Source of the DNA: Promethearchaeota archaeon
GTDB lineage: Archaea > Asgardarchaeota > Lokiarchaeia > Sigyniarchaeales > SOKP01
DNA: 44,573 nucleotides
Reading direction: 5' to 3'
Assembly: GCA_004524535.1 (NCBI GenBank)
Contig: SDNY01000015.1
Location: 1 to 44,573, forward strand
Below are positions 8,272 to 16,666 of this stretch, one piece after another. The translations under genes were made by a program, and so were the position numbers. The notes beneath the pieces are model-generated. The model saw nothing but the letters and a program-made list of their open reading frames with translations. It was not told the origin of the DNA and made no database searches. Numbering within the stretch: position 1 is the stretch's first letter; each line of letters begins with the position of its first letter.

Positions 8272-8916
8272 ATGATTGTAAAAAATTTCTATATTAGTGA
8301 TTTGGACTTAAAATACTTAGTAGGAATTAATCAAATAAGGATCTTCGATATTACATTAGATTTTATACTTAACTTAACTGAAAAAATTCAAAATGAGCAT
8401 AAAAATTCAATACTACAATTTTTTTCCGATAAGTATATTTTAAACCAGGACCATATTTTTACAGCATGCTATTACACACAAAAGGCTTTTGCTGATAAAA
8501 CTAATATTTCAAAAAGAAAAAATATTGAATTATTATTGTATTTAGCAACTAAAAGGCAAATTAAAAATGCACTTGAAGCATTTGGAATTAATTTAAAGTT
8601 AGATAAGATAATCAGTTATGTCATCATTTCAAACGAGAACAATTTAAATAAAATTAACGAGGGAGTTTTAGAATCATTGGGGGCAAATGAGGTCGAGCTA
8701 ACAATAAATGACCAGAATCTTAAAAAACTTAATCAAATTAAGTCATATTTCGAAATTTCTGATAATCAAATTAATTCTGTGTTAAACTCTTACGGAGTAA
8801 AGGAATTTAATAACGAACTAATAGATAGTAATCTTAATAACTTATTTTTAGCGGTATACGATTTAATTTGTGAAAAAATGGCTTTCTTAAGCTTAGAAAA
8901 AATTAAAACAGATTAG
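8272..8916 (+). CDS. cgi121: KEOPS complex subunit Cgi121
   Basis: This 214-aa protein matches Cgi121/TPRKB. The core signature is the stretch NIELLLYLATKRQIKNAL followed by a strand and helix, equivalent to '.EFLLYLSG.RQI..A.' in the family. Cgi121 binds the 3' CCA end of tRNA and the Bud32 kinase, recruiting tRNA to KEOPS for t6A synthesis. At 214 aa it is longer than typical archaeal homologues (about 150-170 aa) because of a C-terminal helical extension after about residue 150. It lies 19 nt after ecfT at the end of the long plus-strand run and is convergent with the DUF998-like gene. Confidence 0.8.
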   Translation: MIVKNFYISDLDLKYLVGINQIRIFDITLDFILNLTEKIQNEHKNSILQFFSDKYILNQDHIFTACYYTQKAFADKTNISKRKNIELLLYLATKRQIKNALEAFGINLKLDKIISYVIISNENNLNKINEGVLESLGANEVELTINDQNLKKLNQIKSYFEISDNQINSVLNSYGVKEFNNELIDSNLNNLFLAVYDLICEKMAFLSLEKIKTD

Positions 8917-8957
8917 TTTGAAGAGATTTCATTTTTAATTTTAAATCTACATGTTTT

Positions 8958-9575
8958 TCAAATTTTTTTATAGATCATGTATGATGCATTAAGTAATGTC
9001 CATAAGATAATCGCAAAAACAGCCAGCCATTCTGCTATTGGAAGTTGTGTAAATAAGTATAAGGCAAAAAATGCACACACTACAAATCCACTATAAGCTA
9101 ATATTTTCAAAAATTTAGGATCTTTTAACATAAACAAACTGTAAACGAAAATAAATATTAATCCGCCTATAAATGCTGTAAAGGCAAAAATTAAATGTAA
9201 AACAAATATTGTATAACTCTCTTGACTTAGGGGAAAAACACCAACAAGTAACAACGAAAAGCTAGAAATAACTGAGATTGCGAATATTAATTTTATTGCT
9301 TTTTCATCAACAAATTCGCGACTAATTATTTTGCATAAATATATATCAAATATAACAGCAAATATACCAGAAAAGATCAATCCAATATTAAATAACAATC
9401 CCACAGGACCAGAAATAATACCTAAAGAACTTACAGAATTCGTATAAATGCTATAACCTGAGATGATAAGACCAATAATGTCAATAGAAATTCCTATAGA
9501 GATAGAAAGTAATCCAAATACTCCCCCCGGTACTATTTTGAAAAGATTATCGAAAAAATTATTTAATTTTTCCAT
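8958..9575 (-). CDS. DUF998-like integral membrane protein
   Basis: This 205-aa protein has six predicted membrane spans and short loops. The pattern LLVGVFPLSQESYTIFVLHLIFA between spans resembles the conserved 'L.G.FPE......H' segment of DUF998 membrane proteins, whose function is unknown. It lies 11 nt downstream of the THUMP protein on the minus strand, so it may be the last gene of the por-tsaC run, although a functional link to tRNA modification is not obvious. Confidence 0.65.
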   Translation of the reverse strand: MEKLNNFFDNLFKIVPGGVFGLLSISIGISIDIIGLIISGYSIYTNSVSSLGIISGPVGLLFNIGLIFSGIFAVIFDIYLCKIISREFVDEKAIKLIFAISVISSFSLLLVGVFPLSQESYTIFVLHLIFAFTAFIGGLIFIFVYSLFMLKDPKFLKILAYSGFVVCAFFALYLFTQLPIAEWLAVFAIILWTLLNASYMIYKKI

Positions 9576-9586
9576 AATTTCTAATT

Positions 9587-10117
9587 CTAATCCAAAGATG
9601 TTTTACATTTAAATTTTAAGATATCGTTAGGTTTTAGAAAAGTAATTCCGCAACTATTTCCTAAAATTTCTATATTTATTATTTTATTTGGATTCTCAAG
9701 GTCGACTTTATTATTAATATTTTCTGCGATAATTCTGATAAATTGAACTCTATCAATTAACTCATGTTTTCGACGTTTTAAAGTTATCCTAAAAGAATCA
9801 TTTTTATTTATATATTCTTTATAATGATTTTTTATAATTTCCTTTATAATATTTACATTAGTTTCACAAATATAATCAATAGGAACAATCTTTAAAATGT
9901 ATTGAAAAAAGTTTGGATCATTTTTCAAAATATTTTTTATTTTTTGAATTATCTCTTTCGCATTTAAACTTGTTAAAGCTGTGATTAATCCAGAAAATTC
10001 TAAATCTAAAATTATAGGATATTTATCTCCACAAATTAATAAAGTAAACCATAACTCTGCCTTAGCATTTGTTTCATTATATCTCGAAGATGACACTAAT
10101 AGATTAAAATTTTTCAC
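9587..10117 (-). CDS. THUMP-domain protein, TAN1/THUMPD1-like
   Basis: This 176-aa protein resembles the archaeal TAN1/THUMPD1 group. It begins with NFNLLVSSSRYNETNAKAEL, has a central ferredoxin-like part and ends with a THUMP RNA-binding fold containing SFRITLKRRKHELIDR and NIEILGNSCGITFL. In eukaryotes Tan1 helps Kre33/NAT10 place N4-acetylcytidine at tRNA C12. A similar adaptor role here is inference. It lies 24 nt after the tsaC-like gene, another tRNA-modification gene, which supports RNA work. It is shorter than yeast Tan1 (289 aa). Confidence 0.7.
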   Translation of the reverse strand: MKNFNLLVSSSRYNETNAKAELWFTLLICGDKYPIILDLEFSGLITALTSLNAKEIIQKIKNILKNDPNFFQYILKIVPIDYICETNVNIIKEIIKNHYKEYINKNDSFRITLKRRKHELIDRVQFIRIIAENINNKVDLENPNKIINIEILGNSCGITFLKPNDILKFKCKTSLD

Positions 10118-10141
10118 TTAAATTCAACTCTATCTCTGATT

Positions 10142-10804
10142 TTAATCATTTGATAATTTATTTTTTATTTCCTCTTCAGATAATTTTCCAATTCTTAAAA
10201 ATTTTAATGTTTCAGTTGTACAATCCACGATAGTAGTAGGAACCTTAGATTCAGACTTACCTCCATCAATTATGAAGTCAATAGACATTAAAAACTTTTT
10301 AGCTATTTCTTCACCACTTATAGAAGGGGGCTCTCCTGAGTAATTTGCGGAAGTTCCAATAATTCCTCCAAAGTGACCTTTAGATTTTAAAATTTGTAAA
10401 ATTTTTAAGAGAATTTCATTCTCTGGTACACGTAATCCTATTGTATTTCGATTTGCAGATACTTCTAATGGTATAATATTTGGCTCTTTTCTGTTTAAAA
10501 TCAATGTTAATTGCCCTGGCCAAAATTTTTCAGCTAGTTTTTTAGCAGTTTCATTGAATTCCACGATTTTATGTGCTTCTTCAATATCAGAAACCAATAA
10601 TAAAAATCCTTTATCCCGATCCCGAAATTTTATATTATATAACCTTTCAATTAACTCTAAATTTAAAGGATCTCCACCAAGACCATAAACACTATTTGTT
10701 GGGAATCCTACAAGACCTCCAGATATAATACTATCAGCAGCTTCTTCAAGAAATATCTGAATATCCTCTAATCTCTTACCTGAAAGCTTTACTAAAAATC
10801 CCAT
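10142..10804 (-). CDS. tsaC: L-threonylcarbamoyladenylate synthase (TsaC/Sua5 YrdC domain)
   Basis: This 220-aa YrdC-fold enzyme makes threonylcarbamoyl-AMP from threonine, bicarbonate and ATP, the activated donor that KEOPS transfers to tRNA A37. Typical motifs are VGFPTNSVYGLGGD, FWPGQLTLIL, NTIGLRVPE, GTSANYSGEP and VPTTIVDCT. It ends at the YrdC domain and lacks the C-terminal Sua5 domain, so it is TsaC-length. It starts 41 nt after porB on the same strand and may be co-transcribed. Pcc1 and Cgi121 of the same pathway lie on the plus strand nearby. Confidence 0.93.
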   Translation of the reverse strand: MGFLVKLSGKRLEDIQIFLEEAADSIISGGLVGFPTNSVYGLGGDPLNLELIERLYNIKFRDRDKGFLLLVSDIEEAHKIVEFNETAKKLAEKFWPGQLTLILNRKEPNIIPLEVSANRNTIGLRVPENEILLKILQILKSKGHFGGIIGTSANYSGEPPSISGEEIAKKFLMSIDFIIDGGKSESKVPTTIVDCTTETLKFLRIGKLSEEEIKNKLSND

Positions 10805-10845
10805 ATAATTAAATTAAGGTAAATTAAAAATAAAAAAATTTTAAA

Positions 10846-11784
10846 TTATTTAGATTGACATTCTAATTGATCTACAATTTTTTCCCAATCACGGTCTATG
10901 CGCTCTTGAATTTCTATTAAAGTTTTTTCGGAAATTCCTGCGAATCGCTTTTGTTTTGAAACATATTCAATGATAGGGAGTCTTTTTGAAGGATCAACTA
11001 ATGATTTACTTTTATTTGAGAGTGTCAAAACTCCATTTTCAATCTCATATAAAATCCAAAATCCCGTCTTTACTGCTAATCTAGCCATTTCAATGCTATC
11101 CTCTGCTAAATATCCCCATCCAGGTGGACATGGAGCAAAGATTTGTATATATTTACATCCTTCAATCGATTTTGCCTTTTTGAACTTTTCATATATATCT
11201 AAAGGCTCACTTATAGAGCAAGTTGCCACATAGGGAATTTCATGGGCTGCCATTATAGCGGGTACATTCTTCTTAAATCTTTCTTTACCAAAGGGAGTTG
11301 TAGTTGTTAATGCACCATGGGGCGTTGAAGATGACCTTTGAATTCCCGTATTCATATAAGCTTCATTATCATAACACACATATATGATATTTGAATTTCT
11401 TTCGGCAGCTCCACTTAATCCTTGAATCCCAATATCTGTAGTGCCTCCATCTCCTGCAAAACAAATAGAAACCATTTCATTCCATCCCTGTCCTGGAAAC
11501 TTATAATCTTTTGCTTTAAAAGCAGCAGCAACTCCTGTAGCTGCTGCAGCTCCTGCTGCAAATGCCATATTAAACTGAGAAAATTTAGGTGCTGTTTTTG
11601 GCCATAACCCTATTACTACGTTTAAGCAACTTGCGGGGGTTATCATAGCAGTTTTTGGTCCTAAAGCTTTCATCGCCCATCGAAGTGCAATTTCAAGTCC
11701 ACATCCTGCGCAACAAGAATTGCCGGGTAAAAACCATTCTTGACGAGCTATCTCATCATCAATTACATTTTTCAAAGCTACCAT
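10846..11784 (-). CDS. porB: Pyruvate:ferredoxin oxidoreductase beta subunit
   Basis: This subunit binds thiamine diphosphate and one 4Fe-4S cluster of the enzyme that converts pyruvate and CoA to acetyl-CoA, CO2 and reduced ferredoxin. GNSCCAGCG carries cluster cysteines near the N terminus; GDGGTTDIG and YDNEAYMNTG form the ThDP/Mg site. The ORF track starts at 11814, inside porA. ATG at 11784 is preferred because GGAGGTGA (11799-11792) lies upstream at good spacing and the porA stop ends 2 nt before. That gives 312 aa, normal for the family. A related 2-oxoacid specificity (such as VOR) is not fully excluded. Confidence 0.93.
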   Translation of the reverse strand: MVALKNVIDDEIARQEWFLPGNSCCAGCGLEIALRWAMKALGPKTAMITPASCLNVVIGLWPKTAPKFSQFNMAFAAGAAAATGVAAAFKAKDYKFPGQGWNEMVSICFAGDGGTTDIGIQGLSGAAERNSNIIYVCYDNEAYMNTGIQRSSSTPHGALTTTTPFGKERFKKNVPAIMAAHEIPYVATCSISEPLDIYEKFKKAKSIEGCKYIQIFAPCPPGWGYLAEDSIEMARLAVKTGFWILYEIENGVLTLSNKSKSLVDPSKRLPIIEYVSKQKRFAGISEKTLIEIQERIDRDWEKIVDQLECQSK

Positions 11785-11786
11785 TT

Positions 11787-13046
11787 TTACTTCACCTCCA
11801 ATAAACCATCCCAATATGTTCCATGAATCATATCCTTTGGGAGCTCTCCAGTCTCGTTATATTTAACCAAAAGCTTTAATTGATTCTTTTGCTGTTCAAG
11901 GGATACTTCTCTTCCTCCAATTCCATTCATCATGGGGAACACTTTTGCAGTTCCTTCAATATCATGTAATGCAGTTTTAACTTCACAAGAAACTGGACCT
12001 CCTGTCTGAGAACCAAATGCTATACCTCGATCAACCACTCCGAGGACTTTTACCTTTTTACCGAGCTTTATAATCTCTTCTGTGGGAAAGGGTCTAAAAT
12101 GCCTCAATTTAACCATTCCAACTTTATATCCTTCTTCTCTAACTTGATCTACAGCTTCTTCCATTTGTAGGGCTAAATCTCCATAGGTCAGCATTGCTAC
12201 TTCAGCATTATCCATATTATATTCTTGAATTAACCCATTTCCATAGCTTCTCCCGAAAACTTTTTCAAATTCCTTTGTAGCGTTTTTAATTTTCTCTTTA
12301 GCTTCCAATAGAGCAATATGCAATTTCATCCGAAATTCAGAATAAAAACCGGAAGGCATTATGAGATTTCCATGCATAATAGGTCTTTCAGGATCTACCC
12401 AAATGTGGGGCCAACCTTTCTCATCCGGAAGATCAGGTAAAAAACTATCGACCTTATCTTGATCTTCAATTATAACTGGTTTAGATGTATGAGATAATAT
12501 GAAACCTCCATAAGCAACAAATTTGGGTAAGAGAACATCATAATCTTCACATACTTTATAGGACATCAGGATCTCATCATATATTTCTTGATGAGTGGCA
12601 CAGAAAGAACTCATCCATCCAGTATCTCGACAACTAATAACATCTGAAAAATCTGCCCAGATATTCCAAGGTGGTGCTGTTCCTCTCGAAACAATTGCTG
12701 TTACGATTGGCAACCTAACTCCTGCTGCCCAATGAATCATTTCATACATATAAAAAAGTCCTTGACCACATGTAGCTGTGAAAGTCCGAGTTCCTGCCAT
12801 ACTAGCGCCAATTGTAGCTGCCATTACAGAATGCTCACTTTCCATTTTAATATATTGTGTTCCTGGCATGTATCCTCCATCAACAAATTCAGATAGTTTT
12901 TCTACTACTGTTGTTTGAGGTGTAATCGGGTAAGCAGAAATAACTTGGACTCTTGCAGATTTTGCAGCATTTGCAGCCGCAACATTTCCTTTAATAATCT
13001 GTGTTTCCTTATTCTGTACAAAATCAGTTAATTCAACTTTAGTCAT
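11787..13046 (-). CDS. porA: Pyruvate:ferredoxin oxidoreductase alpha subunit
   Basis: This 419-aa subunit holds the pyrimidine-binding half of the ThDP site and the catalytic 2-oxoacid-binding loop. Motifs include VISAYPITPQTTVVEKLSE, ESEHSVMAATIGASMAGTRTFTAT and the C-terminal domain's VVDRGIAFGSQTGGP. Length matches four-subunit archaeal enzymes. Its start overlaps the porD stop by 4 nt, and porB follows 2 nt after its stop, so the four genes form one translation-coupled operon. Confidence 0.95.
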   Translation of the reverse strand: MTKVELTDFVQNKETQIIKGNVAAANAAKSARVQVISAYPITPQTTVVEKLSEFVDGGYMPGTQYIKMESEHSVMAATIGASMAGTRTFTATCGQGLFYMYEMIHWAAGVRLPIVTAIVSRGTAPPWNIWADFSDVISCRDTGWMSSFCATHQEIYDEILMSYKVCEDYDVLLPKFVAYGGFILSHTSKPVIIEDQDKVDSFLPDLPDEKGWPHIWVDPERPIMHGNLIMPSGFYSEFRMKLHIALLEAKEKIKNATKEFEKVFGRSYGNGLIQEYNMDNAEVAMLTYGDLALQMEEAVDQVREEGYKVGMVKLRHFRPFPTEEIIKLGKKVKVLGVVDRGIAFGSQTGGPVSCEVKTALHDIEGTAKVFPMMNGIGGREVSLEQQKNQLKLLVKYNETGELPKDMIHGTYWDGLLEVK

Positions 13047-13390
13047 TTTTTAATATCACTCTCCCTTACCATTTTAATGTTATTTGTAGGACATTCCTTT
13101 GCACATATCCCACAACCTTTACAATATATTAAATCAATTTGAAAAGAACCATCCTCTTGTTTTGAGATTGTTCCTTCAGGACAATACATCCAACAGAATC
13201 CACATTTATTACACCCTTCTTGATCAATTACAGGTCTAAATGTTCTCCAATCACCTGTAGTACCTATTGAACCGTCTATAGGTAGTGATATAGGGATTGG
13301 AGGTAATTCTTCCCAACAAGAATATTCTTGTACCTTTGGGCGTTCTTCTCTTGATTTATTAATATTTTTCCATTTTTTAGTATCCGCCAT
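13043..13390 (-). CDS. porD: Pyruvate:ferredoxin oxidoreductase delta subunit
   Basis: This 115-aa ferredoxin-type subunit has two 4Fe-4S motifs, CNKCGFCWMYCPEG and CKGCGICAKECPTN, which pass electrons from the ThDP-bound intermediate to external ferredoxin. The N-terminal 65 residues contain the usual TGDWRTFRPV segment linking to the core. It starts 3 nt after porG and overlaps porA by 4 nt. Confidence 0.95.
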   Translation of the reverse strand: MADTKKWKNINKSREERPKVQEYSCWEELPPIPISLPIDGSIGTTGDWRTFRPVIDQEGCNKCGFCWMYCPEGTISKQEDGSFQIDLIYCKGCGICAKECPTNNIKMVRESDIKK

Positions 13391-13393
13391 TTT

Positions 13394-13975
13394 TTAACCC
13401 TCCTTAACAGATTCGTAAGCATCACGGGCAACTCTCATATTTTTTTCCAATCTATTTTCCCCAAAATTCTTCTTTAATACTTTTTCCATAACGTCTAAAC
13501 CATAATATCCTGAAACTTTTCCAAATGCTCCTAACATCGGAATATTCAAAATTGGTCCGCTAGAATGCATAAAACTTCTCTTAATGCAGATACCCGTAGC
13601 ATCAACAATAAAGACTTTCACATTATCAGGGAATTTACTTTTATCTAATGGAGCCACACTATCAGCTATAACAATAACTCCCTCTTTTATCGTGGCTAAG
13701 ACTCGTGGAATATCTAAAAGAGAAATATCAAAGATTAACATATAATCTGGATCCTTAACACTATCATAAGTCCTAATTGGTTTGTTTTTAGAAATTTTAG
13801 TAAACGCTAAAATAGGAGCACCCCTTCTTTCCGCTCCTATTATAGGAATTGCTATCGTATCTTTAAATCCTTCTTCATAGGCACACTCTGCTAATAATTG
13901 GCTTCCAGTAACAGATGTCTGTCCACCTCGCCCATGAAAAGTTATTTCCACGATATCCTTTTCAACTTTCTCCAT
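13394..13975 (-). CDS. porG: Pyruvate:ferredoxin oxidoreductase gamma subunit
   Basis: This 193-aa subunit opens with the family signature EITFHGRGGQTSVTGSQLLAE and continues with GAERRGAPILAF. It contributes to the CoA-binding side of the complex. It is first in the porGDAB operon, so the promoter should lie in the 417-nt gap to its right. The minus strand there has an AT-rich TTTTATAACG stretch near 14070 that could be a TATA element, but this is weak evidence. Confidence 0.94.
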   Translation of the reverse strand: MEKVEKDIVEITFHGRGGQTSVTGSQLLAECAYEEGFKDTIAIPIIGAERRGAPILAFTKISKNKPIRTYDSVKDPDYMLIFDISLLDIPRVLATIKEGVIVIADSVAPLDKSKFPDNVKVFIVDATGICIKRSFMHSSGPILNIPMLGAFGKVSGYYGLDVMEKVLKKNFGENRLEKNMRVARDAYESVKEG

Positions 13976-14392
13976 GTTTCATCAATTTTTCATTCTTTTT
14001 TGATTTTTGTTTATTTAATCACCATTGCAACCAACAAAAACGCAGAGAAGAAGTTTTTATTGTTTGCGTTATAAAATTAAGACTACTAATACTACTAATA
14101 GTAAAATGAATAACGATAATATAGAGTTTGGAATTAATAAATAATTTTTTTTTTTCATATCTCGCATAATTTCCCAACTTTATATTATTTCTTTAGAAAA
14201 GTATTAATGCAGTATTATCTATGTTAAAAAGCGGATACTATTAAAAATTTTCGGATAAAGTTATTAATTTAGTACTTTAAAAACTTTATAGATATTAAAT
14301 TAACTTTAAAAAAATAAATTTTTTTGATTATTAAAAAAAAAATAATAACATATTATCCTTTGATTACATAACTAAGACTTTAATTTTTCACA
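13976..14392. other. Intergenic region between divergent porG and ZPR1-like gene
   Basis: This 417-nt AT-rich stretch separates porG (leftward) from the ZPR1-like gene (rightward), so it must hold at least two promoters. Possible TATA-like elements are TTTTATAACG near 14070 on the minus strand and ACATATTATCC near 14350 on the plus strand. No convincing ORF, tRNA or repeat was seen. The 64-aa ORF at 13915-14109 overlaps porG and looks like a shadow. Confidence 0.4.
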
Positions 14393-14971
14393 ATGCAAGA
14401 AAAGAATAGAAATACAGAGGAAAAACTTACGAATTTTAAATGTCCAGCATGTAAAGACGGCGACATTGTAATTAAGAAGATTATCTACGACCTTCCAGAT
14501 AAGGATAAAATGCTAATTTTAAAATTTAAATGTAATAGATGTGATTTTGAAAATAATGATATTATCCCTTTAACCACTAGAATGGATGCTGGTATTATAA
14601 CTTTAAAAATCACTGAAGAAAACGATCTTAAATCTAAAATATATCGTTCTCCGACAGGAAATTTAGAAATCCCTGAATTGGAGTTAAAAGTAGAACCTGG
14701 GCCGAGTGCTGAATTTTATTATACTAATGTAGAAGGAATATTACTCAGATTTGAGCGAGCTGTTTCAATCTATCTAGATAATCTTGAAGATGCTAATCCA
14801 GAAAAAAGCGAAATAAAAGATACTTTAAAAGATTTACAAAAAGCCATGAAAGGACAACTTGAATTTACTTTAAAAATTGCAGATCCTAGCGGAGGGAGTT
14901 ATATAATCCCCGAAGATAGGTCAAAATATACTTTTAAAAAAATTGAAAATTTTGAAATAAATAAAGAATAA
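14393..14971 (+). CDS. ZPR1-type zinc-finger protein
   Basis: This 192-aa protein matches the archaeal single-module version of eukaryotic ZPR1, a factor linked to eEF1A folding. A C4 zinc finger (CPAC and CNRC, about 32 residues apart) is followed by the ZPR1 beta/helix domain with PLTTRMDAGIITLKI, EIPELELKVEPGPSAEFYYTNVEG and a long helix with DTLKDLQKAMKGQLEFTL. The eukaryotic protein has two such modules; archaeal ones have one. Its role in archaea is not established. It stands alone, and the gap before the PFK gene is about 80 nt. Confidence 0.88.
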   Translation: MQEKNRNTEEKLTNFKCPACKDGDIVIKKIIYDLPDKDKMLILKFKCNRCDFENNDIIPLTTRMDAGIITLKITEENDLKSKIYRSPTGNLEIPELELKVEPGPSAEFYYTNVEGILLRFERAVSIYLDNLEDANPEKSEIKDTLKDLQKAMKGQLEFTLKIADPSGGSYIIPEDRSKYTFKKIENFEINKE

Positions 14972-15051
14972 AATAAGACTTTTTCAAAATATTTTTAATC
15001 GAAAATGGTTAATCAATCTATATTGAATAATTGTTAAAAAGTGAAATTTAA

Positions 15052-15165
15052 ATGACAATTAAAAAAGTTGGAATTTTAACGGGCGGCGGAGCCATATTCA
15101 AGATTCTCCTTGATTGCCGTATACTGCCCTGGCTTAAATTCTGTATTATATGGTATCATGCTTAA
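15052..15165 (+). other. Out-of-frame 5' end of the phosphofructokinase gene
   Basis: ATG at 15052 opens a frame reading MTIKKVGILTGGG, exactly the first strand and phosphate-binding loop expected at a phosphofructokinase N terminus. It then continues in the wrong frame to TAA at 15163. The expected continuation (CPGLNSV) starts at 15125 in another frame. Net extra sequence between GGG and CPGL is about 31 nt. This is the missing start of the gene annotated at 15110-16228. Confidence 0.75.
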
Positions 15166-16228
15166 AGCTTTTGATGCCGGTGTTGAATGCGTTGGAATTC
15201 TTAAAGGATGGAAAGGATTTTTAGAAAATCTGACAATACCACTTAATATTGCTGAACATGATGACCTTCATACCATAGGTGGTACTATTCTCTATACAAG
15301 CAGAACTAATCCTTTTAAAGGCGTTGAATCAAAAGAAGAAAAAGCAAAAGAAATTGCTGCTAAATTTGATGAGTTAGGTATCGATGCTCTAATATGTATA
15401 GGAGGAGATGATACATTAGGAGTGGCAGATTTGATGTATAAGCATGCAAATGCGAAGGTTGTTGGCTGCCCAAAAACGATTGATAATGATCTAGCGGGCA
15501 CCCATTACACTTTTGGATTTTGGAGCGCAGTTCAATTAGCATCGGATGCAATGGATAATTTAACAACCACCGCACGATCACATCAAAGAGTTTTTATTGT
15601 AGAAGTTATGGGACGTGATGCTGGATTTCTTACGATTTATAGTGGAATTTCGAGTGGTGCAGATATCATCTTAATCCCAGAGACCCCATTCAGTTTAGAA
15701 AGAGATGTTATCGAAGTTCTTAAAAAGAGAGTTAAAGCAGGGTATAAATATCACATTATTGCGTGCTCTGAAGGTGCTTATCCGGATAAAGATTCGCTTA
15801 AACGAGACTTTAAGACAATTACCCAAGAGACAATTGATAAATTACCAAAAGATACGTTTGGAAATCCTGTATTGCCTGCCCTAAATATGTCTCAAGTCCT
15901 TGTCGATGAATTGAATCTAAGAGATGATTTAAAAGAGGAATTTCAAGAGAATGGTGTGGATTTTGAAATACGAAGCGTTGTATTAGGACATACAATGAGA
16001 GCAGGACACCCGATTTCATTTGATCGAATTTTAGGATTACGATTTGGTTTAGCAGCTATGAAACTCGTGTTGAAAGAGGATTTCGGTAAAATGGTTTCCC
16101 TCCAAGGGAATCAAATTACTACCTTCCCACTCGATGAAGGTGTTAAAAAGAAATATTTAACTCCTGATAATGATAAAATGGAACTCCGGGATTTATTGGT
16201 AAAAATTCGCTATTTATCAAAGCAATAA
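15110..16228 (+). CDS. Phosphofructokinase, PPi-dependent type, frame broken near N terminus
   Basis: This is a PfkA-fold enzyme phosphorylating fructose 6-phosphate. CIGGDDTLG and CPKTIDNDL carry the Asp and Lys that in characterised enzymes mark pyrophosphate rather than ATP use (ATP enzymes have GGDGS and PGTIDND). VEVMGRDAGFL and the later RAGHPISFDR segment bind sugar phosphate. The listed ORF begins with TTG at 15110 and lacks the GILTGGG loop that binds the phosphoryl donor; that loop is encoded just upstream in another frame (15052-15165). The remaining 370 codons are intact, with no decay visible. An assembly or sequencing error, a recent mutation, or recoding are all possible. Confidence 0.8.
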   Translation: MIAVYCPGLNSVLYGIMLKAFDAGVECVGILKGWKGFLENLTIPLNIAEHDDLHTIGGTILYTSRTNPFKGVESKEEKAKEIAAKFDELGIDALICIGGDDTLGVADLMYKHANAKVVGCPKTIDNDLAGTHYTFGFWSAVQLASDAMDNLTTTARSHQRVFIVEVMGRDAGFLTIYSGISSGADIILIPETPFSLERDVIEVLKKRVKAGYKYHIIACSEGAYPDKDSLKRDFKTITQETIDKLPKDTFGNPVLPALNMSQVLVDELNLRDDLKEEFQENGVDFEIRSVVLGHTMRAGHPISFDRILGLRFGLAAMKLVLKEDFGKMVSLQGNQITTFPLDEGVKKKYLTPDNDKMELRDLLVKIRYLSKQ

Positions 16229-16246
16229 TTTGCTTTTTTCTAATCT

Positions 16247-16263
16247 TATTTATTTTATTTTTT
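16247..16263 (+). terminator. T-rich tract after phosphofructokinase
   Basis: The sequence after the PFK stop contains TTATTTTATTTTTTT, a T-rich tract typical of archaeal termination. It also lies just past the 3' end of the convergent HxlR gene. Confidence 0.35.
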
Positions 16264-16307
16264 TAAATCTCATTTTCATTCCTCCTTAAATTTCTTATTA
16301 GGAATGA

Positions 16308-16646
16308 TTAATCTGTCCAAGAATGGACTAAATTTTTCATTTTTTTTAATAAATTTCCAAGTTCTATACCTTTTTTAGTTAAAGAATACGATACCTTTAC
16401 AGGACTATCAGTTTCAACAGATCTATTTAATAATTCTAAATTTTCGGCTTCTTTTAATCTGGTGGAGAGACTTTTCGGTCCCAATTTCTGCATGTATTTG
16501 AGGAACTCATTAAATCGGAGCTGTTGAATTTCCATTAAATGCATTATTATATACACACTCCATTTCTTCCCTAAAAAGGTTAAAATCTCACATCCACATC
16601 CAGGGAAGCAGTCATTCATTCCACAATCACAATTAACTTCATTCAT
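16308..16646 (-). CDS. HxlR-family winged-helix regulator with Cys-rich N terminus
   Basis: This 112-aa protein has the HxlR pattern: LGKKWSVYIIMHL, RFNEFLKYM, GPKSLSTRLKEAENLELL and VSYSLTKKGIEL. HxlR proteins are dimeric DNA-binding regulators. Unusually, the first 19 residues hold five cysteines (Cys6, 8, 13, 17, 19 in CDCGMNDCFPGCGC), where typical members have a single Cys at the equivalent site. That suggests metal or redox sensing. It is divergent from a ZIP metal transporter across a 146-nt spacer with repeated sites, so regulation of that transporter is a reasonable inference. Confidence 0.88.
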   Translation of the reverse strand: MNEVNCDCGMNDCFPGCGCEILTFLGKKWSVYIIMHLMEIQQLRFNEFLKYMQKLGPKSLSTRLKEAENLELLNRSVETDSPVKVSYSLTKKGIELGNLLKKMKNLVHSWTD

Positions 16647-16666
16647 TTAGATCAACTTTCCAATTG

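Noticed and set aside
13915-14109. 64-aa plus-strand ORF between porG and the ZPR1-like gene
   Set aside because: It overlaps porG by 60 nt, has low-complexity Ser/Phe/Leu content and no ribosome site; treated as a shadow.
15080-15130. A bulge-helix-bulge intron of about 31 nt in the phosphofructokinase gene
   Set aside because: GGGC and GCCC could pair as an outer helix, but the adjoining four-base helix and paired 3-nt bulges that splicing needs do not form; frameshift or sequence error is simpler.
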